Below are positions 1-5,565 of a stretch of DNA of 6,460 nt, piece by piece; the stretch's first letter is position 1; each line of letters starts with the position of its first letter. The notes under the pieces were generated by a model that saw nothing but the letters and a program-made list of their open reading frames with translations, was not told the DNA's origin and did no database searches. The position numbers and the translations under genes were made by a program. The stretch is taken from NCBI GenBank assembly GCA_023227835.1, contig JALOCI010000092.1:1-6460 (forward strand), read 5' to 3'. This stretch comes from Bacteroidales bacterium (GTDB taxonomy: Bacteria > Bacteroidota > Bacteroidia > Bacteroidales > UBA932).

Positions 1-39
1 GTCTCCCGTGGTCTTGTTGACCAATGTAGCCATTGCCAT
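1..39 (-). CDS. Start of next gene (3'-partial), N-terminus MAMATLVNKTTGD
   Basis: Thirteen codons of a further minus-strand gene are visible, running off the low-coordinate edge. The ATG at 39 lies one base after the TGA of the preceding gene, the same stop-T-ATG geometry as two junctions upstream. A second ATG at 33 in the same frame gives MATLVNKTTGD and could be the true start. LVNKTTG resembles VRNTATG at residues 4-10 of the preceding 364-residue protein, so the product probably opens with the same small module. Nothing can be said about the rest. The junction geometry and protein similarity together make it a probable gene despite the short length. Confidence 0.6.
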   Translation of the reverse strand, partial: MAMATLVNKTTGD

Positions 40-43
40 ATCA
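37..43 (-). promoter_or_regulatory. Stop-start junction TGA-T-ATG
   Basis: The TGA ending the 364-residue gene is followed by one T and the ATG of the next gene. No Shine-Dalgarno sequence lies within 15 bases upstream, so translation probably depends on coupling or reinitiation (inference). The 11 bases TGATATGGCAA here also occur at the adaptor-hub junction. Confidence 0.5.
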
Positions 44-1135
44 GAATGTGGGTATCTCGCCCTTACGCTTGGCGATTACGTCAGAGAGGTTAAGTATCGC
101 CGACTTGCGGGCGTCCTCGATGGAGCCGGAGACGCCGCCGAGGGCGTCCGCTGACGACGGTAACGCGGCGGAGCCGACCTTGGCCTCGGTCGCCCTCGTG
201 GCCGACGTGAGGGCCTCCTGCGCCTGACGCTCCGCGAGAAGCCCCTCCTGCTGTAGGGCGGCGGCGGAGCGCGACACGCCGAGTTCCTGCTCCCGCCTCG
301 CCGTCGCGTATTTCCTCGCGGTGCTCTGGGCGGTTAGGTCTTGGCTCGACTTGAGCCTCTGCTCCGCCACCTTGCGGGGGGAACTGAACGTGAGGCCGGC
401 CTCCTGCATCTGCAAATCCACGTTTTCCCTTTCGCTCTCGTAAGAGGCGAGCTGCTGGGACATCTCCGCCTGCTCGTCAAGGGACAGCTTCTCCTTGTTG
501 TATGCCAAGTCCTCCTGAAGCTCCTTTATCTTCGTCTCAATCTGGGTCTTCTTGTATTCGAGGTCCTTGGCCCCGCTCTCCGCGGTGCGGGAAAGCTCGT
601 CGAGGGCGACGTTGACCATCGACCTGTAATACGGGTCTGCCAGCTCCTTGGCCTGCGCCAGATACTGCTCGGCGAGGGCCTTGTCCTCTGCGGTGATGGC
701 GGTAATGCCCATCTGCTGGGCGACGGCGAGCGTCTTCTGCTCGTCGCTCATCCCCTCAAGGTCGCCGGCCTTCTCCATTTCCTTGGCCGTCTCGTCGAAC
801 TTGTCGCCGAGGGAAGACGTGGGGGCGGGAGCTGGGGCGGGCGTCGGCGTGGGAGTCGAGGACTGGCTGGGCGGGGCGGAAGTCCACCCTTGCCCGAGAT
901 AATAGCTCAAGTCACCCCTAGGAACGATGTTAGAAGCCACGGAACCGTCCCTGTTCTGGTAGTAGATTGTCACGTTATTGCCAGAAGACTGGGTTGGGGC
1001 GGCAGGTGTGGGGGTCGGAGTCGTGGTCGGGGTAGGGGAAGACCCGACCACCTGCCATTGGGACGACATGAAAGGCACCTGGTCGTCAGGGATGGTGAGA
1101 GTCTGTCCTGTTGCCGTGTTTCTCACTTGGGCCAT
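41..1135 (-). CDS. Unknown virion-associated protein: two small N-terminal modules, Pro/Thr linkers, coiled coil
   Basis: Not recognised as a named family. The 364-residue protein has no cysteine, signal peptide or membrane segment. Residues 3-30 (VRNTATGQTLTI ... QWQVV) and 57-86 (YYQNRDGSVASNI ... GWTSA) look like two copies of a small module, each ending in a Trp. Each is followed by a Pro/Thr/Ala-rich linker (33-48 and 93-107). From about 110 the protein is charged and helical, with a long Lys/Glu/Gln-rich coiled coil around 180-320 (YKKTQIETKIKELQEDLAYN), interrupted by GLTFSSPRKVAEQRL at 247-261. Residues 322-342 are Gly/Ser-rich, then a final helix. The ATG at 1135 is six bases after the fibre stop and has no Shine-Dalgarno sequence; the short TAG-to-ATG gap suggests coupling. 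Position after adaptor, hub and fibre suggests an internal/ejection or accessory tail protein, but this is inference. A chaperone for the fibre is another possibility. Confidence 0.75.
   Translation of the reverse strand: MAQVRNTATGQTLTIPDDQVPFMSSQWQVVGSSPTPTTTPTPTPAAPTQSSGNNVTIYYQNRDGSVASNIVPRGDLSYYLGQGWTSAPPSQSSTPTPTPAPAPAPTSSLGDKFDETAKEMEKAGDLEGMSDEQKTLAVAQQMGITAITAEDKALAEQYLAQAKELADPYYRSMVNVALDELSRTAESGAKDLEYKKTQIETKIKELQEDLAYNKEKLSLDEQAEMSQQLASYESERENVDLQMQEAGLTFSSPRKVAEQRLKSSQDLTAQSTARKYATARREQELGVSRSAAALQQEGLLAERQAQEALTSATRATEAKVGSAALPSSADALGGVSGSIEDARKSAILNLSDVIAKRKGEIPTF
815..859 (-). repeat. Low-complexity Pro/Thr/Ala linker 2
   Basis: Encodes STPTPTPAPAPAPTS (residues 93-107), separating the second small module from the helical region. 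It shares the TPTPTP core with the first linker, which suggests that module plus linker duplicated as a unit. Confidence 0.7.
878..973 (-). repeat. Small module, copy 2 (protein-level repeat)
   Basis: Encodes residues 55-86: Y-Y-Q-N-R-D-G, then SNIVPRGDLSYYL, ending GQGWTSA before the second Pro/Thr linker. The layout matches copy 1 (N..G, I.P, hydrophobic segment, W). Confidence 0.45.
992..1039 (-). repeat. Low-complexity Pro/Thr linker 1
   Basis: Encodes a run of alternating Thr and Pro with a few Ala (residues 33-48 of the 364-residue protein), probably an extended flexible stalk between the two small modules. The DNA is correspondingly low in complexity (GGGGTCGG-type units on the plus strand) and could expand or contract. 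Confidence 0.7.
1046..1129 (-). repeat. Small module, copy 1 (protein-level repeat)
   Basis: Encodes residues 3-30: V-R-N-x-x-T-G, then TLTIPDDQVPF, ending S-Q-W-Q-V-V. Shared pattern with copy 2: a small polar opening with N and G, a central I-P or V-P, then a segment ending in a Trp followed by the linker. Similarity is at protein level only and is weak. Confidence 0.45.
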
Positions 1136-1141
1136 ATGGGT

Positions 1142-4123
1142 CTATGTGCTTATCTTAACATTTATGCATGACGAGGTTAAGGCCCTGCCGACGTAAGTGC
1201 CCCCGGAGGTGAGGGTAGAGGTCACCTGTCCGTCAAGGTAGGTGTAGTAGCTTGAAAGGGCGGTCTTCCCCGAAACCTGCTGGTTCAGTCCGCTTAAAGT
1301 CACCTTCCCCTGTGAACCGGAGCTTATGTCCTCCGCCGCGAGTCCAATCACCTTTGATTGGTTAGTTATCAGGTTAATCGGGCAGTCAAGGCAAGAAAAC
1401 AACGAAGCTGGCTGGACGAAGAAAGCCAGCATTTTTGAGGCGCAGAACTCGCCCGGGCCGACGATGAAGTAGTTGTTGGATGACCCGACGAAATCGACGA
1501 TGGCCGAGCCGACTGTCGCCACGGCAGCCCCGTCCACCGAAAGTTGCTGGGCCGCAAGGCGGTAGAGCGGGCCCGCGTCGTAGCGGGAGCCGGAGACCGT
1601 GAAGGTGGTGGGGGTCACCTTGGTCAGGCAGGTGACGGGGATACGCCCGTCCCCGTTGTCGTTCCACGGGCTTGTCGCGGCGTTGTCGGTCAACGCGGTG
1701 CCAGACCTTGTTATCGACCTGACGTAAGTCGTGTAGTTAGCCGAGATGACGTTTGCGAAGACGACCGTGGTGTCGTCGGCCGAGGCGGACGACGAGGAAT
1801 AACCGGCCGACACCGACGCCATGGAAGTCTCCGTCTCGACCGTGAAGGTCCCCCCGGATTCCGAGGCGCATATCGCGGCGGCGGTGGCAGGCGAGGCGTC
1901 GCTGTAGACGAAGCAATAGTAGTCCGTCGTCCCGTATCGGCATACCGTCTCAGGGTAGGCGGCGGACGCCTTGATGGTGGATACCGTGGAAAAAGTGCAG
2001 GTCGTCCCCGAAACGGTGACGTATTGCGCCTTGACGTCCGTGCCGTCGCTGAAGAAAACCACGGCCTCGGTGTCGCTTATCCTCTCGACCGAAAGCTGTT
2101 TAAGATAATCAACTGTCTCCGCTGACGTTGCTATAGCCCCCTCTGAAATCGACGACGAGGTGGTTATGAGCTTGCAGCGCAGTTTTTTTGACGAGTCCGC
2201 CGTGATGTTCACGACGTAAGCCAGCAGGAAGGTAGAGTCGGTCAGCTTCACGGCGTCCATGGAGTAGACGTTGTTGGCGTCGGCGTTGGTGAGTTGGGAA
2301 GTGGAGCCGGAAGTGACGGTCCCCGACGATGGGGCGACCACGTAACGGTGAATCCATGGAGCTGTCGAAGTTACCTGCCTCGACTGAAACGTGCACTTGA
2401 CCGTTGAACTCATGTTGAGGTAACGCCTGCGGTTATAGGTCAAGTTGCAGTAGTCCCCGCCGATTGTCGTCACCGCCGCGACCTTGGACGACAGCCCCGT
2501 GGAACGGGTGCGATATAAGCCACCGGCCTCAACTACCACGGCGTCGCCTGCCGCGATGTCCTGTCCTGCGTTGACCGGCACGGTGTAATCGCCGCCGCCT
2601 CCGGTGGAAAGTTCCGCCCACGCCGTCGTCCCATCCGTGTTGACGTAGAGCTTCCCGTTGGTGGACTGGCACAAGTCGCCCTTGGCTCCGGTGAGCGTCC
2701 CGTTCGGGGTCGTGTTGTTCGCCACCCACTGCGACAGGACAGGCGTCCCGTCGCCGTCCATCGTCACCATCTTGTAGTAGTTGGTCGAGGTGGCCGCGCC
2801 CTGCCTGAAATAAGCCACCTGCAGGCCTTCCGCAAGCCCGTAATAGGCAGGTCCCTTGCCTGTCCCGCTGACCTCGGCCATGACTACGCCTATCGTGTCG
2901 TCGGGGGCCCCGCTGTTAATGCCGCCGCTGATGGCCCTCAAAATGCCGTGGTCTCCGCCAGAATACATGTAAGAGCAGATACTGTCGTTCGACGTCACCT
3001 TAAACGAAGCCTGGCCGCCGGCGTAAGCGCGGTCATCGACCACGCTGAAGGCGCGAAGCGACGATGAACCGGAAGGAAGCGTGATGGTCGTCAGGCCCGA
3101 CAAGTCAATCCTGAAAGGGGCGGAGGCGCGGTTGGCATAGGTGTCTCCAGCCCAGAAAGCTATGTCCGTGGAGGTGTTGCCGGCATTCAGGCCGGCAACG
3201 CTTGACCCCGTGCCGACGGAGATGTTGGCGACGTTGGCCGCGCCCGAAGTCAAGGCGAGGTTGGTGGCTGAAAGCGTCGTCGCCCCGATGGTGAAGCCGC
3301 CGATTGTGCCGGTGGGCGCGGAGAGGGCACCCGCGAAGGTGGCCGCGCCCGTGGCGGCGTCGATGGAGAAGGTCGCCACCCCGGCCGCCGCCCCGACTAT
3401 CCCGCCCCTGTAGACGACTACGCCCGAGCCTCCCGTGATGGCCCCCGTCGTCGTGTTCCATGCGATGTCGCCTGACTTCACGCCTCCCGCGTAATCTGAC
3501 GCCCCGAAGCTGAAGTCGGAGAGTATGGTCTTGGCCGAGCTGTCAATGCGGGCGTTCACGATGTCGGTCACGAGGTTGCCCGAGGCGTTGACGGCGGAAG
3601 CCAGCGTAAGGGTGGAGCGGCTGGAGACGGTGCCGACGAAGTCGAAAGACCCGTCGGCGACCGTGTATTTGAGCTTGGAGGCGTCGCCAGCCGCCCCGAC
3701 GTAGATGCCAGCGCTTGAGATGTAATAACCGGCGTTCACGGAGTCGGTGAACGACGTCTTTCCGTAGGAGAGCGTCGGGGAGACAAGGCCTACCCCAAAG
3801 ATAGTGAGAGTCCCCGCCGCCGTCACGTTCCAGTCGATGGAGCTTGAGGCGTCGCCGATGAGCCACTTATACCTCGTGTCCACTGGGTCGAAACCCTGTA
3901 TCCACCCGTTCACGGTGTCGTCGAACGAGGTCTTGGCGTAACGCATGATAGCCCCCACCTCCTCGCCGGAAAGAGCGTTGCCCAGGTTAACGCCGGAGCT
4001 TACCGCGTTCGCCACGGCAGCCGTCTCCTGAAACGCCGAAGACCCCGAAAGCGGGTCTGCCCCGTGGAGCAGTCCGTCAAGCGGGTTGGAGGGAGACGTC
4101 AGGACGTCGTAGCCTAGGCTCAT
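1142..4123 (-). CDS. Large modular tail fibre / tail spike protein
   Basis: Probably the host-contacting fibre or spike. In order: residues 1-60 Ser/Ala-rich, possibly virion attachment; 62-110 and 120-168 a divergent tandem duplication, each opening Y-x-K-T-S-F-x-D-x-V-N and containing GDAS; 218-345 a Gly/Ala/Thr-rich fibre core with GGSGVVVYRGGIVG, FSIDAATGAATFAG and APTGTIGGFTIG, then FWAGDTYANRASAPFRI; 474-505 a motif NGTLTGAKGDLCQSTNGKLY, recurrent in phage fibres; 515-543 VPVNAGQDIAAGDAVVVEAG, a short beta module also common in virion proteins; about 616-935 five or six propeller-like repeats beginning DAVKLTDSTFLLAY; 938-993 a C-terminal cap with VTLSGL and GTYVGRALTSS, typical of fibre ends. 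No catalytic motif (endosialidase, lyase, peptidase) is recognisable. At least 14 cysteines lie beyond residue 380, including CLDC at 911-914. ATG at 4123 sits one base after the upstream TAA; stop is TAG. The fibre role is well supported by composition, modules and position; the receptor is unknown. Confidence 0.7.
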   Translation of the reverse strand: MSLGYDVLTSPSNPLDGLLHGADPLSGSSAFQETAAVANAVSSGVNLGNALSGEEVGAIMRYAKTSFDDTVNGWIQGFDPVDTRYKWLIGDASSSIDWNVTAAGTLTIFGVGLVSPTLSYGKTSFTDSVNAGYYISSAGIYVGAAGDASKLKYTVADGSFDFVGTVSSRSTLTLASAVNASGNLVTDIVNARIDSSAKTILSDFSFGASDYAGGVKSGDIAWNTTTGAITGGSGVVVYRGGIVGAAAGVATFSIDAATGAATFAGALSAPTGTIGGFTIGATTLSATNLALTSGAANVANISVGTGSSVAGLNAGNTSTDIAFWAGDTYANRASAPFRIDLSGLTTITLPSGSSSLRAFSVVDDRAYAGGQASFKVTSNDSICSYMYSGGDHGILRAISGGINSGAPDDTIGVVMAEVSGTGKGPAYYGLAEGLQVAYFRQGAATSTNYYKMVTMDGDGTPVLSQWVANNTTPNGTLTGAKGDLCQSTNGKLYVNTDGTTAWAELSTGGGGDYTVPVNAGQDIAAGDAVVVEAGGLYRTRSTGLSSKVAAVTTIGGDYCNLTYNRRRYLNMSSTVKCTFQSRQVTSTAPWIHRYVVAPSSGTVTSGSTSQLTNADANNVYSMDAVKLTDSTFLLAYVVNITADSSKKLRCKLITTSSSISEGAIATSAETVDYLKQLSVERISDTEAVVFFSDGTDVKAQYVTVSGTTCTFSTVSTIKASAAYPETVCRYGTTDYYCFVYSDASPATAAAICASESGGTFTVETETSMASVSAGYSSSSASADDTTVVFANVISANYTTYVRSITRSGTALTDNAATSPWNDNGDGRIPVTCLTKVTPTTFTVSGSRYDAGPLYRLAAQQLSVDGAAVATVGSAIVDFVGSSNNYFIVGPGEFCASKMLAFFVQPASLFSCLDCPINLITNQSKVIGLAAEDISSGSQGKVTLSGLNQQVSGKTALSSYYTYLDGQVTSTLTSGGTYVGRALTSSCINVKIST
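1344..1361. repeat. 7-bp inverted repeat, 4-nt loop
   Basis: CCAATCA, loop CCTT, TGATTGG, inside the C-terminal end of the fibre gene (encoding NQSKVIG). No T-run follows; probably coincidental, though a small RNA hairpin could form. Confidence 0.4.
2183..2189 (-). other. A7 run in slippery frame (A-AAA-AAA)
   Basis: On the coding strand the fibre reads TCA AAA AAA CTG at residues 645-648, so the seven A's lie in the X-XXY-YYZ register of -1 frameshift sites. A -1 shift would add about 25 residues and stop at the TGA at 2109-2111, truncating the propeller region. There is no direct evidence that shifting occurs; the run is also a candidate for sequencing error. Confidence 0.35.
3176..3199. 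repeat. Perfect 9-bp inverted repeat, 6-nt loop
   Basis: GTTGCCGGC, loop ATTCAG, GCCGGCAAC, within the fibre gene. No T-run follows on either strand, so it is not a standard intrinsic terminator. It encodes VAGLNAGN, whose internal A-G repeat may be the whole reason for the symmetry. Confidence 0.6.
3620..3766 (-). repeat. Fibre N-terminal duplication, unit 2
   Basis: Encodes fibre residues 120-168, opening YGKTSFTDSVNAGYYIS and containing GAAGDASKLKYTV, ending DFVG. The KTSF.D.VN opening is the clearest match to unit 1, also visible in the DNA (AAGAC then TCGTTC then GTGAACG). Confidence 0.55.
3794..3940 (-). repeat. Fibre N-terminal duplication, unit 1
   Basis: Encodes fibre residues 62-110, opening YAKTSFDDTVNG and containing LIGDASSSIDWN, ending LTIFG. 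It aligns with the unit at 3620-3766 at both ends (Y.KTSF.D.VN and GDAS), as expected of a duplicated fibre beta module. Confidence 0.55.
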
Positions 4124-4127
4124 ATTA
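4121..4127 (-). promoter_or_regulatory. Stop-start junction TAA-T-ATG
   Basis: The hub gene's TAA is separated by a single T from the fibre's ATG. The preceding bases (AAGAACGTGTCGATAATC) hold no Shine-Dalgarno match. The spacing is the same as at the two other junctions, which supports this ATG as the fibre start. Confidence 0.5.
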
Positions 4128-5561
4128 GATTATCGACACGTTCTTAAGCTCAACGCCGGAAAACCGGCAATCTGCGGAAGGGGCCGTTCCCGTCACGCGG
4201 AAACGCAGCTTATTGCCCCGCACGGCTTCGCGCAACTTGAACTCCGTCAAGCCCCCCTTAGCCTCCCCTATGGCCTTCCATTCCTTGTCGTCGGCGCGGC
4301 ATTGGACAGTGAAGCCCGGCAAGTTAATGCCATAGGCATAAGCCTCGCCGGAAACCTCCTTCTTGAATGCCCTCGACCCAAAATCTAGGTCATGGCTCTC
4401 AAGCTCTATGCTGATGGGCGTCCCATCGTCGTCATGGGCCGTCGCCAGCTCAACCTGCTGACAGGCGGCGTCGCTCGTCGCCCCGACCAGCTTGACTTCC
4501 GTCCCGTCCTTGTAAGCGGTCAGGAAAGTGAACCTCTTGGCGTAGGAATATACCGACCATTCGGTCGTAGCGAGCGACCACCTGAACACTACGTTACTGT
4601 AAGTTACGCCGTCCTTGGTCACGTCGCCCACGGAAAAGTAGAAGTGCCTCCCGTCGGTCCCCGTGGCCACGGACGACAGGTTGGCCGAACTCACGGCCTC
4701 GACCCACGGCCTTATCGGGTCGCTGATGTTGACGGGATACTCGCCGCGTGTCACCCATGCGCCCTGCTTATTCCAGAAGGTGAGGTAGTTGCCCCCGTTA
4801 CAGACGCTCTCCTGCGAGGAACAGCCGACGTCGATAATCTTGTCGGGGTCGGTGGAGCTGTTCGTCCACCTGAACATCCCGTCGTCCTTGAAGACGAGGC
4901 AGACCCCCCCTATCTTGCCTAGGGCGGTTATGTTGCCCCCGTCGTCGGGGTTGACGGTTATCTCCCTGTTCCCAGAAGTCCACGAGATGAACCCCGTTGA
5001 CGAGCTGGGAATTGAGCTAATGTAGAGGGTATCGGGGTAGCCGGAGACCCCCGCGACTATCACGGTGTCCTTGAAGACAATGGCATACTTGCCCCTAGGC
5101 ATGTTTCCCACGTCCAGAGGGCCTCCTGAAGCCTCCCAGACGCCCGCCACGGCCCCATCCCAGGCTTTAGGGGCGTCCGTACCGTTCAAACGCGCCACGC
5201 GGTCGAGGAAGGTGAAAAACCGCGTCTTTAGGCCCACCGTATCCCCCGTGAGGGCGGCAGTCCATACGTCGGAGCCGTTCAGGTAGAAGGTCGTCCCGTT
5301 GTCCCCAGTGAGCAGGAGGCGGGAATTAGGCCCACCGTCCGAATCGATGAACTGAAACAGGCCGTAAGCCGCCCCAGACAAGGCCCCAGTCCCGACTGCC
5401 AGCGTCCCCTTCCTCACTGACGCCTCGCCGATGACCTCATCGAAGGCGAAGTTGACGGCATGGGACACCGACGACGGCGGGGCGAGGCGAGACGAGACAG
5501 GGGCGAAAATGCCCTTGCTCATGTCACCGAAGACCAGTTGCGGAGCGTCCATCTTTGCCAT
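4125..5561 (-). CDS. Beta-propeller-like tail hub/nozzle (packaged-DNA stabilisation-like) protein
   Basis: Likely the tail tube/hub protein that sits below the adaptor and holds packaged DNA, by analogy with P22 gp10 and T7 gp12. The 478-residue protein is almost all beta strand. Blade-like repeats can be followed at about 66-103, 115-135, 157-183, 211-233, 254-280, 304-340 and 345-376, each with an aromatic/Gly-Asp turn. The segment LVFKDDGMFRW (222-232), then a GCSSQESVC stretch, then LTFWNKQGAWVTRGEYPVNIS (260-280) matches the usual pattern 'FK + small turn ... F-x-x-x-x-G-x-x-x-x-G-x-x-P' of phage stabilisation/nozzle proteins. Residues 388-478 look like a separate C-terminal beta-sandwich, starting at DLDFGSRAFKKE. 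No signal peptide or membrane segment is present. The ATG at 5561 follows the upstream TGA by one base, without a Shine-Dalgarno sequence, so translation is probably coupled. Stop is TAA. A generic propeller-containing tail protein is the alternative. Confidence 0.62.
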   Translation of the reverse strand: MAKMDAPQLVFGDMSKGIFAPVSSRLAPPSSVSHAVNFAFDEVIGEASVRKGTLAVGTGALSGAAYGLFQFIDSDGGPNSRLLLTGDNGTTFYLNGSDVWTAALTGDTVGLKTRFFTFLDRVARLNGTDAPKAWDGAVAGVWEASGGPLDVGNMPRGKYAIVFKDTVIVAGVSGYPDTLYISSIPSSSTGFISWTSGNREITVNPDDGGNITALGKIGGVCLVFKDDGMFRWTNSSTDPDKIIDVGCSSQESVCNGGNYLTFWNKQGAWVTRGEYPVNISDPIRPWVEAVSSANLSSVATGTDGRHFYFSVGDVTKDGVTYSNVVFRWSLATTEWSVYSYAKRFTFLTAYKDGTEVKLVGATSDAACQQVELATAHDDDGTPISIELESHDLDFGSRAFKKEVSGEAYAYGINLPGFTVQCRADDKEWKAIGEAKGGLTEFKLREAVRGNKLRFRVTGTAPSADCRFSGVELKNVSII

Positions 5562-5565
5562 ATCA
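5559..5565 (-). promoter_or_regulatory. Stop-start junction TGA-T-ATG
   Basis: The adaptor gene's TGA, one T, and the hub gene's ATG. Upstream bases (ACCGGATTACCTAC) lack a Shine-Dalgarno sequence. TGATATGGCAA is identical to the junction near position 39. The arrangement fixes the hub start and suggests coupled translation. Confidence 0.5.

Noticed and set aside
1136..1170. Promoter or terminator in the short AT-richer stretch between the fibre and coiled-coil genes
   Set aside because: Nearly all of it is fibre coding sequence. There is no -35/-10 pair with proper spacing and no hairpin followed by a T-run.
341..1171. Plus-strand 276-codon open frame opposite the coiled-coil gene
   Set aside because: It is a Leu/Arg/Gly-rich shadow created by the GC-rich codons of the minus-strand gene. 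It has no ribosome binding site or recognisable domain, and the opposite frame gives a coherent protein.
1544..2125. Plus-strand 193-codon open frame inside the fibre gene
   Set aside because: Arg/Gly/Val-rich composition typical of antisense frames in GC-rich DNA; fully covered by the coherent fibre frame.
4250..4910. G-runs on the coding strand of the hub gene (G6 near 4252-4257, G7 at 4904-4910) as frameshift sites
   Set aside because: G-runs are expected in GC-rich coding DNA. The G7 is not in the X-XXY-YYZ register. The G6 is (G-GGG-GGC), but I see nothing else supporting a shift near the C-terminus.
4392..4922. Plus-strand 176-codon open frame opposite the hub gene
   Set aside because: Shadow composition (Pro/Arg/Val/Gly), no start context, no domain pattern, fully inside the hub gene.
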